DNA of 6,393 nucleotides, from the NCBI GenBank assembly GCA_003646715.1, contig QMLL01000104.1, forward strand, positions 1 to 6,393, given 5' to 3'. Below are positions 1-5,466 of the stretch, in pieces. This DNA is from Deltaproteobacteria bacterium. GTDB lineage: Bacteria > Desulfobacterota > Syntrophobacteria > B119-G9. Below the pieces are notes generated by a model that saw only the letters and a list, made by a program, of their open reading frames with translations, was not told the DNA's origin and made no database searches. Every line of letters starts with the position of its first letter. Within the stretch, counting starts at the first letter, position 1. A program made the position numbers and the translations under genes.

Positions 1-123
1 CCGACGTCCGGTTCGACGAGGGGGCTGAGGGAATGAAGGTATGGGAGTCGGACTGAGGCCCATGTGGAAACCCATGGATAAGCCACCGAACCCTAAAGCT
101 ACTGCACCAAGGCTCTACTCTAC
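1..123 (+). mobile_element. 3' end of a group II intron (domain V 3' half and domain VI)
   Basis: Positions 5-14 (CGTCCGGTTC) match the 3' strand of bacterial group II intron domain V, whose other half and the intron-encoded reverse transcriptase would lie to the left of the window. Domain VI can be folded from GAG at 18-20 paired with CTC at 118-120, and GGGGC at 21-25 paired with 112-116. This leaves A117 bulged, six bases before the final base, as expected for the lariat branch point. The element then ends in AC at 122-123, fitting the 3' consensus AY. The tail CTCTACTCTAC is common in this intron type. The inside of domain VI (about 26-111) is much longer than the usual short stem-loop and can form further hairpins, such as CCATG 60-64 with CATGG 73-77 and AGGG 28-31 with CCCT 91-94. 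The exact boundary is inferred from structure. Confidence 0.72.
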
Positions 124-159
124 ATGGCTGAATATTTTGAGTTGATTCTTTTCTTTTAA
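124..159 (+). other. Possible 3' exon remnant with an 11-codon reading frame
   Basis: The first bases after the predicted intron end read ATG GCT GAA and continue for eleven codons to a TAA at 157-159 (MAEYFELILFF). No ribosome binding site precedes it in the unspliced sequence. It may be the tail of a gene interrupted by the intron, a leader peptide, or chance. It is listed because the ATG falls exactly at the predicted splice junction. Confidence 0.2.
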
Positions 160-184
160 TCATTTAGACTAGTTTAAGACTAGT
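142..184 (+). promoter_or_regulatory. Promoter and paired-palindrome operator of the toxin-antitoxin operon
   Basis: A candidate -35 box TTGATT (142-147) and -10 box TAGACT (165-170) are separated by 17 bases, each with 4 of 6 consensus matches. The octamer AGACTAGT occurs twice, at 166-173 and 177-184, each copy containing the palindrome ACTAGT. The copies are 11 bp apart, about one helical turn, so they lie on the same DNA face. The first overlaps the -10 box and the second ends just before the Shine-Dalgarno sequence. Phd/VapB-type antitoxins usually bind such paired palindromes, alone or with toxin, to repress their own operon. The boxes and repeats are seen; the operator role is inferred. 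Confidence 0.5.
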
Positions 185-196
185 AGGAGAATTAAA

Positions 197-436
197 ATGG
201 AACAAATCGGAGCATATGAAGCAAAGACTCATTTGCCGAAATTGCTTAACAGAGTATCAAAGGGTGAAAAAATTATTATCACCAAGCATGGTATCCCGGT
301 AGCTATTTTAGCCCCATATGATGATCGCAATAAGTATGCATCTTCTGAAACTATTAAAAAATTGAAAGAATTCAGAAGGAATAAGAAATTAAAAGGATTA
401 AATCTCAAAATGTTAATCGAAGCAGGCAGAGATTAA
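197..436 (+). CDS. Type II antitoxin, Phd/YefM (VapB-like) family
   Basis: This 79-residue protein is the likely antitoxin that binds and neutralises the PIN-domain toxin encoded next to it. The N-terminal half (about residues 1-45) is a textbook Phd/YefM DNA-binding fold: an A-x-E-A-K start (A6, E8-A9-K10), L13 and L16-L17, the V20-x-x-G23-E24 turn, then T29-K30-H31-G32 and P34-V35-A36 followed by P40. The lysine-rich C-terminal half (about 46-79) is the expected flexible toxin-binding tail. The ATG is preceded by AGGAGA at 185-190, six bases upstream, which settles the start. Its stop overlaps the toxin start by one base, so the two are probably translationally coupled. Expression is probably autoregulated through the palindromes at 166-184. 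The segment is AT-richer than the genes to the right, consistent with horizontal acquisition. Confidence 0.9.
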   Translation: MEQIGAYEAKTHLPKLLNRVSKGEKIIITKHGIPVAILAPYDDRNKYASSETIKKLKEFRRNKKLKGLNLKMLIEAGRD

Positions 437-867
437 TGAACTATGAGGTTGTAATAGATAATTCGGTTGTAATCTCATGGTGTTTTGCGGATGAGGCCAA
501 TCAATATGCAGATAATGTTTTAGAGTCTTTGAGATGTGTACGTGCTATTGTTCCGGTAATTTGGCCACTTGAAGTAGGCAATGTGTTAGTTGTTGCTGAA
601 AGAAAAGGGCGATTAAGATATATAGATTGTATTCAATTTTGGGAGTTGCTTTCAGAATTACCTATTGAGGTGGAAAGCCAAATATCAGAAAAAGTAATGA
701 TGAATGTTTATACATTGGCTCGTGAGTCTCAATTATCCACATATGATGCTTCTTATCTGGAATTAGCTATTAGAAAAAATTTACCTTTAGCTACCTTAGA
801 TAAGGCGTTATTAGGAGCAGCAAGGAAATTTGATATTAAAATTTATAATAAAGCCGAACATCTATAA
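436..867 (+). CDS. PIN-domain toxin ribonuclease (VapC-like)
   Basis: This 143-residue protein is a single PIN domain, the usual size for a VapC-type toxin. VapC enzymes are magnesium-dependent ribonucleases that stop translation, often by cutting tRNA or rRNA; the target here cannot be read from sequence. The acidic active-site residues are all present: D8 in VVIDNSVVISW, E46 in PLEVGNVL, D104 in TYDASYLELA and D122 in LATLDKAL. The protein therefore looks catalytically intact. The ATG at 436 overlaps the antitoxin stop (TAATG). Only a weak purine-rich sequence lies upstream inside the antitoxin gene, so translation probably relies on coupling, which favours antitoxin excess. No convincing terminator follows. 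The family and pairing are secure; the name VapC is preferred because the D-x-S/N-V-x-x-x-W start and LATLD motif are typical of that group. Confidence 0.92.
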   Translation: MNYEVVIDNSVVISWCFADEANQYADNVLESLRCVRAIVPVIWPLEVGNVLVVAERKGRLRYIDCIQFWELLSELPIEVESQISEKVMMNVYTLARESQLSTYDASYLELAIRKNLPLATLDKALLGAARKFDIKIYNKAEHL

Positions 868-924
868 GCCCTCCTGATGTCAGCAGGTAAAAAAATCCGT
901 TAACGAAAACAGGTAGGCAAAAGA

Positions 925-2103
925 GTGACTAAAATAGTTGGCAGAGAAAGTTCTCCCTCAAACAAAATATCTTGGACTCCTTCAGATGGTAGTTTACCGA
1001 TGAAGCACAGCCAGTCTGGGAACCGAATGGCTGGCACCATCGCTCTTATTATCGGATCAGGATGGGTTTACCTCTTTTGGAATAATATTTACGAGTCGCT
1101 GGTTGCAAGGCAAATATTTCCTGACTTTCTTATGATGCTGTTTATCGCTCTTCCCGGGATTTTCGTTATTCTTTATGGACTCAGCCAATACGTTTATTTC
1201 GAAGAAACTACTATCTCCCGGAACGATGTTTTCTGGCGGCGCCGTGGGCTCAGTGGCTCTCGGCAATGGAAAGAGCCGATTTCCAATTATAAAGGAGTCC
1301 TAAAGGAGCACATTTATCAACACGGAGGAGCCGGGCAGTCCAGATCCGGATACACGGTATATCTTATACGACTGGTACATGAACACTCCGGAAAAGATGT
1401 TCTCTTGTACATGTCAGAAAGTTCCGTGTCTGTTACTCCCTCTGATTGGGATCGGAAATGGAGGCAATATGCTGAGCTGTTCCAACTGCCTGTCCTGGAA
1501 AAAGTCGAAAACGGCGTGAGTTCGTCTGATGTCAGCGATCTGGATAAGCCTCTCATTGACAAGATTCGTTCCGGCAAGCTGAAAGTTGAGCATGTTAATC
1601 CTTTGGAAACTAAATTAGGACTGATGGCCAAGCTCGAGCGCGATGACGATCTCTGGATTGTTACGTGTTATCCGGTGTGGAACATATGGAGAAGTCTAGC
1701 TGGATTAATTATCATATCACTTGCTTTGTCGATCATTCATGCTTATAAACTCATCAGTCCGCAATTATTCAGATATTTTCTCTTATTTATCCCTGTATGC
1801 ATGATTGCAATCGGCTTCTCCATACGTAAACATATTACGCATCCAGAACAACTTGCGCTCGATAAAAAAAGCATCTATTACAGGTATCGGAATAAACGAA
1901 ACGAGTGGGTAACTGATGATATGCCATTGCGGTCAATATTTAGTATTTCAGTGAAATCCAACCCTATGCATTTTCGCTCCGCAGGTGATCTAGTTATCGA
2001 GGGAAAAAACAGAGATATTCGGTTTGGATGGTGGTTACCCAGGAAAACGAAGCTCCGCTTAAAAAACCTTTTACTTTCAATTATCGCAGATATTAGCGCC
2101 TAG
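925..2103 (+). CDS. Four-helix membrane protein with two soluble beta-rich domains, function unknown
   Basis: I do not recognise this 392-residue protein. It has two hydrophobic hairpins: helices at about residues 35-55 and 66-88, and again at about 256-274 and 280-299. Each hairpin is followed by a charged, beta-rich soluble stretch (about 89-190 and 305-392). Both begin alike, with a short strand, a basic cluster (RRR near 105-107; YRYRNKRN near 319-326), a tryptophan (W115; W328) and a proline four to six residues on (P118; P334). This suggests an internal duplication, and the shape recalls bacterial PH-like membrane proteins. The start is GTG, with AGGTAGG at 911-917 seven bases upstream. 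An ATG at codon 26 (position 1000) is an alternative that would lose only the unstructured N-terminus. It is probably a separate gene, 57 bases after the toxin. Cytoplasmic placement of the soluble domains is inferred from the basic residues next to the helices. Confidence 0.75.
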   Translation: MTKIVGRESSPSNKISWTPSDGSLPMKHSQSGNRMAGTIALIIGSGWVYLFWNNIYESLVARQIFPDFLMMLFIALPGIFVILYGLSQYVYFEETTISRNDVFWRRRGLSGSRQWKEPISNYKGVLKEHIYQHGGAGQSRSGYTVYLIRLVHEHSGKDVLLYMSESSVSVTPSDWDRKWRQYAELFQLPVLEKVENGVSSSDVSDLDKPLIDKIRSGKLKVEHVNPLETKLGLMAKLERDDDLWIVTCYPVWNIWRSLAGLIIISLALSIIHAYKLISPQLFRYFLLFIPVCMIAIGFSIRKHITHPEQLALDKKSIYYRYRNKRNEWVTDDMPLRSIFSISVKSNPMHFRSAGDLVIEGKNRDIRFGWWLPRKTKLRLKNLLLSIIADISA

Positions 2104-2107
2104 CAAT

Positions 2108-2125
2108 CCGCTGCGCTCATAGCGG
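2108..2125 (+). repeat. Short hairpin directly after the membrane-protein stop codon
   Basis: CCGCT at 2108-2112 pairs perfectly with AGCGG at 2121-2125 around an 8-base loop, starting four bases after the stop codon. No run of T follows, so it is not a standard intrinsic terminator. It could weakly protect the upstream transcript's 3' end. Its right arm is shared with the first unit of the tandem repeat at 2117-2161. Confidence 0.35.
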
Positions 2126-2161
2126 CAAATGACCTTGCTTCATAGCGGTAGCTGAACTTGG
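2117..2161 (+). repeat. Imperfect 23-bp tandem direct repeat
   Basis: The 22-base stretches 2117-2138 and 2140-2161 both begin TCATAGCGG and match at 17 of 22 positions by hand alignment, with a 23-base period. The repeat lies between the membrane-protein gene and the transpeptidase start. It may be a chance duplication or a paired protein-binding site, since 23 bp is close to two helical turns. Confidence 0.5.
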
Positions 2162-2166
2162 CCGGT

Positions 2167-2204
2167 ATGTTTTTACAATTACGAAAGCTATAATCTTCCT
2201 TATA
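2167..2204 (+). other. Signal-peptide segment of the transpeptidase, start codon one base out of frame
   Basis: In the transpeptidase frame, the codons from 2172 to the TTG at 2205 continue a clear signal peptide (T-I-T-K, then a hydrophobic run AIIFLILLIPSLVLGG), yet the frame has no ATG, GTG or TTG start before its stop at 2130-2132. The only good start, ATG at 2167-2169, is one base out of frame and reads eight codons to TAA at 2191-2193. Between them lies a run of five T (2170-2174). A sixth T would give MFFTITKAIIFLILL and so on, a complete signal peptide. This is a sequencing error, a real inactivating deletion, slippage-based switching, or use of a rare start such as ATT at 2178. Confidence 0.6.
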
Positions 2205-2666
2205 TTGCTTATACCCAGTCTGGTTCTTGGGGGCGAAATCCCAAAAGCTGATCTGGTTTTAGTGAAAAAACGTGAGCGGAAAATGTATCTCATGAAGAAC
2301 AGAAAACCTTTTAGAGTGTATACGGTTGCTTTAGGAGCGAACCCAATAGGACACAAACAACGTCAGGGGGATGAACGGACACCGGAAGGAAAATACATTC
2401 TTGATTATAAGAGGTCTGATAGCGCTTTCTACAAGGCTATTCATATCTCATATCCAAATAAGCAGGACAAAATAAGAGCCAAACGAGCCGGCGTCAATTC
2501 TGGTGGTTTTATAATGATACATGGTCAGAAAAACGGGTTAGGCTGGTTAAGTTTTATCACTCAATTATTTAACTGGACTGATGGGTGCATTGCAGTAAAA
2601 AATAATGAAATGGATGAAATTTGGGAATCTGTGGAAGTAGGGACCCCAATCGTCATCAAACCATAA
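2205..2666 (+). CDS. L,D-transpeptidase (YkuD domain, YafK-like murein transpeptidase)
   Basis: This is a periplasmic L,D-transpeptidase of the YkuD/ErfK fold, an enzyme class that makes 3-3 cross-links in peptidoglycan, attaches proteins to it, or releases them. From the TTG at 2205 it has 153 residues. The domain opens with ADLVLVKKRERKMYLMKN, the strand pair typical of YkuD proteins, followed by the T-P-E-G-K-Y segment (about residues 60-65). The catalytic region has H106 in MIHGQKNGLG and C128 in NWTDGCIAVKN. The arginine after GCI in many YkuD enzymes is alanine here, which fits the YafK-like subgroup (GCIAV-x-N, then EMDEIW and GTPIVI-x-P), so activity is likely retained. The true N-terminus lies upstream, because a signal peptide is encoded before this TTG, and TTG lacks a Shine-Dalgarno sequence. 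The intended start is probably the ATG at 2167, disrupted by an apparent one-base deletion. It sits 101 bases after the membrane-protein gene. Confidence 0.88.
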   Translation: MLIPSLVLGGEIPKADLVLVKKRERKMYLMKNRKPFRVYTVALGANPIGHKQRQGDERTPEGKYILDYKRSDSAFYKAIHISYPNKQDKIRAKRAGVNSGGFIMIHGQKNGLGWLSFITQLFNWTDGCIAVKNNEMDEIWESVEVGTPIVIKP

Positions 2667-2792
2667 AAACCGGACACCAATAAGGCCACCTCTCGTCAAT
2701 AAGTAGGAAAAACCCCTCGCCCAAAAAAGCTAGTTATAAGTATTTCTGTGTTCCCGCCGATGTTCAGCACACAAGTGATCATTTTTTCTGGC

Positions 2793-2820
2793 GTGAAAGT
2801 CGATTTTGTAGTAATATAAT
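2793..2820 (+). promoter_or_regulatory. Candidate sigma70-type promoter for the envelope operon
   Basis: A perfect -10 box TATAAT lies at 2815-2820, with a 4-of-6 -35 box GTGAAA at 2793-2798, spaced 16 bases. It sits in an AT-rich stretch about 85 bases before the first gene of the operon. More TATAAT-like hexamers overlap it (ATAATATAAG), so the exact start point is uncertain. The rest of the 2667-2903 gap shows no reading frame I would call and no clear terminator for the transpeptidase gene. Confidence 0.4.
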
Positions 2821-2863
2821 AATATAAGAATATAGAAGCATCTTAATGTAATATTGTATCCCG

Positions 2864-2882
2864 TTTCTTCCTCTGGAAGAAA
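2864..2882 (+). promoter_or_regulatory. Leader hairpin upstream of the repeat-protein ribosome binding site
   Basis: TTTCTTCC at 2864-2871 pairs perfectly over eight bases with GGAAGAAA at 2875-2882 around a TCT loop. It ends about 12 bases before the AGGG at 2894-2897 that serves the ATG at 2904. An A-rich stretch follows rather than T, so it is not a terminator on this strand. Its right arm is purine-rich and Shine-Dalgarno-like; a role in mRNA stability or translation is possible but unproven. Confidence 0.3.
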
Positions 2883-2903
2883 AAAGCTAAAAAAGGGCAG
2901 AAC

Positions 2904-4772
2904 ATGGTCCTGGAAGCTCTGGCCAAGTCCATGAAACTGGAGATAGCCAAAACTGAGGTAGCAACCCCTCCCGGTAATGCGTTCCTCACTCTGTGGTATG
3001 CCACCGACGTACCCGTGCCCAAAAATTGGACAGTACAGTTTTTCATGGAAAAGGAAAACCATCGAGAGCTGAAGGATTATTATGGTCATAAGATAGATAT
3101 ACCCATTATCAGAAAACTTCAAGGAAACGGTGTTTCCTTCTTTAGAGTGGATGCCCTGCCTCCCGGAAAATATGTAGCTTTTGTGAGTGCGAACATGGCC
3201 ATGTCATCTCGTTACGATAGCCAAAAGGTAGTTTTCAAAGTTGTCAAAGGGGAGCGTCTAAATTCTACTAACCCACGGGCATCCGAAGTTGTTAAACCAA
3301 CGGAGGGACAGATAACTGGCTCGATGCCGATCTTTCGTATTCTTTGGGACAAGCGTCCCAATTTTAATAATAACCTGATCCTGCGCATTGAATACAGCAA
3401 GGACGCATCAAAGTATCCTTACGAGCTACTTAGGGAAGAAAGAGTTCCAGGGAACGATTGGGTCTATGACGAAGGAGCCCGTACTTACGGCAAGTGGGTC
3501 AAACTCAAAGATTTTGATGCGGATTACCGTGTCCGGGTTGCACTGGATAACCAGGTTTATGACATGCATCGCCCTCAATGGGGCACCTGGCGACATTTCA
3601 AGGCCCGTCTTGGGCGGAAATTTGAGATCATAGAGCCGAAAAAAGCAATGCAAACCTATGGTTATGACACCCCTGATGACATTCCAATCAAGATTAAACT
3701 CCCTTCCTCTATGAGAGAAAAAATGACCCTGGTGATGACTTATTACTGGATGGAAAGTACTCTGGATCCGGTAGGCACTGAACTGTTTTCTTATGAAGAG
3801 ACAATTGTTCCCGGCCAGCAAATGTACAAGGGCGCTATTGGTAAAGGTTTTCTTATCAATGAGAAATTCAAGAAGGTTGGAGGTGGTAACCCCTATCATG
3901 GCTTTTTCAGACTGTATGTAAGAACAAAACCAGATAATCCGGACATGACGGGTTACCGAGACTTCAATATTGTTGGGCAGGAGGAGCAGGGGGCAGACTT
4001 CTCTCACGCCGCGGACCTACTGCCTCCCATCATCATTCCTCTAAAGCTCCATTACCGTACTATGGAAGATGTGGGAATCCAGATGCGACACGCTGGAAAA
4101 GTGAAACCGGAATTCCAGCTCCGTTTCCGACCTTCGGCGAATAATTCTTACACTATGCTTCCCCATGTCACTCATAGGTTTACTACTTCAGATGACATCA
4201 CTACCCTGCACCTGAAATTCAGAAAACCGGGGCAATACCAGATACGATTCCGTTCTGGCAAAGGCGGGCGCTGGGGCTCCTGGCACGGCTTTGAAGTTGT
4301 TACTTCTGAGGTAGCCGGCCTAAAAACGGTCAAGCCCATGACTCAAAATAGGCTGAAGATGCCTTTGGCACCGCCTGTAATTGAGACTCCGAGGGAGCGG
4401 CAGGCCTTTATGTTGATGGGGAGAGAAGTTTTGGTCAGCTCTAGAATTCGGCACGCAGCTGACGCCAAGGTGGAAGTGGAGATTCAGCACGGCACGCATG
4501 GGAGATTTAGCCCTGTAAAGGTGAAGTTGGACAAGCGAGCGGGGAAAACGGTATCCATGTTCACGATGCACCTGACGAAGACCGGGGACTATCGGTTCCG
4601 TGCGAAACTGGCCTCTGTCCCGAACGCCCCATGGGGGATGTGGCGGACATTCCGTGTAGATCGGCTAAACCAGAAGCCTATTTACAAGATGAAACCGCAA
4701 TCTCCCAAGAAGAGTATGACAGTCCCATTCAATAGGATTAATTCCAATCCTTCCGGAATTATTGGGAAATAA
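2904..4772 (+). CDS. Large fibronectin-III-like repeat protein, function unknown
   Basis: I do not recognise this 622-residue protein as a named family. It is almost entirely beta-sandwich units, about five: residues 11-114, 125-243, 244-356, 372-466 and 489-586. Units 2, 4 and 5 close with the same signature, a Y-R/Q-x-R strand, a loop, then W-G-x-W-x-x-F-x-V: WGTWRHF at 226-232, WGSWHGF at 457-463 and WGMWRTF at 577-583. Unit 3 has a degenerate form (FRLYVR, then YRDFNIV), and unit 1 only the strand pattern. This matches the F and G strands of bacterial fibronectin type III domains, suggesting a structural, adhesive or scaffold role. The tail after 586 is basic and low in structure. The ATG has AGGG at 2894-2897 six bases upstream; an in-frame stop at 2844-2846 limits extension. 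No signal peptide or membrane helix is visible, odd beside exported neighbours. First gene of the operon, 34 bases before the lipoprotein. Confidence 0.82.
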   Translation: MVLEALAKSMKLEIAKTEVATPPGNAFLTLWYATDVPVPKNWTVQFFMEKENHRELKDYYGHKIDIPIIRKLQGNGVSFFRVDALPPGKYVAFVSANMAMSSRYDSQKVVFKVVKGERLNSTNPRASEVVKPTEGQITGSMPIFRILWDKRPNFNNNLILRIEYSKDASKYPYELLREERVPGNDWVYDEGARTYGKWVKLKDFDADYRVRVALDNQVYDMHRPQWGTWRHFKARLGRKFEIIEPKKAMQTYGYDTPDDIPIKIKLPSSMREKMTLVMTYYWMESTLDPVGTELFSYEETIVPGQQMYKGAIGKGFLINEKFKKVGGGNPYHGFFRLYVRTKPDNPDMTGYRDFNIVGQEEQGADFSHAADLLPPIIIPLKLHYRTMEDVGIQMRHAGKVKPEFQLRFRPSANNSYTMLPHVTHRFTTSDDITTLHLKFRKPGQYQIRFRSGKGGRWGSWHGFEVVTSEVAGLKTVKPMTQNRLKMPLAPPVIETPRERQAFMLMGREVLVSSRIRHAADAKVEVEIQHGTHGRFSPVKVKLDKRAGKTVSMFTMHLTKTGDYRFRAKLASVPNAPWGMWRTFRVDRLNQKPIYKMKPQSPKKSMTVPFNRINSNPSGIIGK

Positions 4773-4806
4773 AGGAAGATGTCTAATTCATTGAAAGGAG
4801 CAACTT

Positions 4807-5421
4807 ATGAAAACTAGAACTCTCTTAATTTCGTGTGCCTTGGTTTGTATCGCTTTGCTGATTTCTTGGGCCTGTTCTTCGAAAGATTCAAGCTCCTCGA
4901 AAGAAGGGAAGAAAAAAGAACAAGTTACGAGTGAGGGAAGGAGCCATCATGCTACTGGCATGGCTAATTTTAATCTATGCGACAAATTGACCGAGTCGGA
5001 TATCCATGAATTTTTCCCGGGTACGTCCATAAAAATCACCCATCAGGGTGACAAGGTGTTCGAAGTTCTTGGGACAAGAAAATGTTTTTACGAACTTTCT
5101 GGCGGGGATATGATATTCATCCAAACGGAGCTTATGAGGACTCAGGATATGAGTCCTTCACTCCAAAAGGAAGGGCGAACAGCAGAGAGTAATTACCTGG
5201 AAACCAAAAAGTATGTTGAAAACCTGGTACCGGTAGAAGGCCTCGGCAAAGATGCATATTACGGAGGAAGCGGCCTCAAGATGGGTGCGGGCTTGAATAT
5301 ACTGATAAACAGGGATACGTCCCTGTGTGTTATGGTAGGCCTTGGGAGGGGCAACGATGATGATCAAGCGCATCTGAAAATCGAAAAGGCTCTGGCTGAA
5401 AAGATAATTTCCAGGCTGTAA
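4807..5421 (+). CDS. Probable lipoprotein with a DUF3558-like domain
   Basis: This 204-residue protein begins with a lipoprotein-type signal: MKTRT, a hydrophobic stretch (residues 6-19), then ISWAC with C23 as the lipidation site. The lipobox is imperfect, with tryptophan at -2. C23 is followed by SS and a serine- and lysine-rich linker (24-45). The folded part (about 54-204) starts at NLCDKLTESDI (C58), has RKCFYEL (C93), VEGLGKDAYY (143-152) and C174, and ends in a helix reaching ISRL. This order, a Cys-Leu-Thr opening, a Cys-aromatic strand, a GLG-DAYY motif and a C-terminal helix, resembles the DUF3558 lipoprotein fold. C58 and C93 could form a disulfide. No catalytic site is seen. The start is fixed by AAAGGAG at 4794-4800, six bases upstream. 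Membrane-anchored (inner or outer not decided); its function is unknown. It is co-transcribed with both neighbours, judging by the short gaps. Confidence 0.85.
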   Translation: MKTRTLLISCALVCIALLISWACSSKDSSSSKEGKKKEQVTSEGRSHHATGMANFNLCDKLTESDIHEFFPGTSIKITHQGDKVFEVLGTRKCFYELSGGDMIFIQTELMRTQDMSPSLQKEGRTAESNYLETKKYVENLVPVEGLGKDAYYGGSGLKMGAGLNILINRDTSLCVMVGLGRGNDDDQAHLKIEKALAEKIISRL

Positions 5422-5466
5422 CGTTGTTTATCTGAAGACCTTTCGGAAGCAATCGGAGGAATCGTA

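Noticed and set aside
898..905. Palindrome CGTTAACG as an operator
   Set aside because: A single 8-bp palindrome with no second copy nearby is within chance expectation.
868..924. Intrinsic terminator after the toxin gene
   Set aside because: CCTG/CAGG can form only a 4-bp stem, and it is followed by A residues, not T.
1057..1631. Minus-strand open frames opposite the membrane-protein gene
   Set aside because: They lie inside a well-supported plus-strand gene, lack ribosome binding sites and show no recognisable domain.
2101..2166. Possible integron attC-like recombination site
   Set aside because: There is a hairpin, but no core-site pair (GTTRRRY-type) at either end and no cassette array around it.
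2511..2600. Transpeptidase as a dead enzyme because GCI is followed by Ala rather than Arg
   Set aside because: His106 and Cys128 are present, and the GCIAV-x-N form is, to my knowledge, normal for the YafK-like subgroup.
2730..3122. Minus-strand open frame of 130 codons covering the operon leader
   Set aside because: It overlaps the start of the repeat-protein gene and its promoter, shows no domain, and much of its hydrophobicity comes from AT-rich DNA read backwards.
3388..4007. Alternative plus- and minus-strand frames inside the repeat-protein gene
   Set aside because: The plus-strand main frame carries the repeated beta-sandwich motifs; the others are shadows with no motif or start signal.
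3579..4643. Homology of the W-G-x-W motifs to the WSXWS motif of cytokine receptors
   Set aside because: The placement in the fold is similar, but bacterial fibronectin-III domains commonly end this way, so convergence or general fold similarity is the simpler reading.
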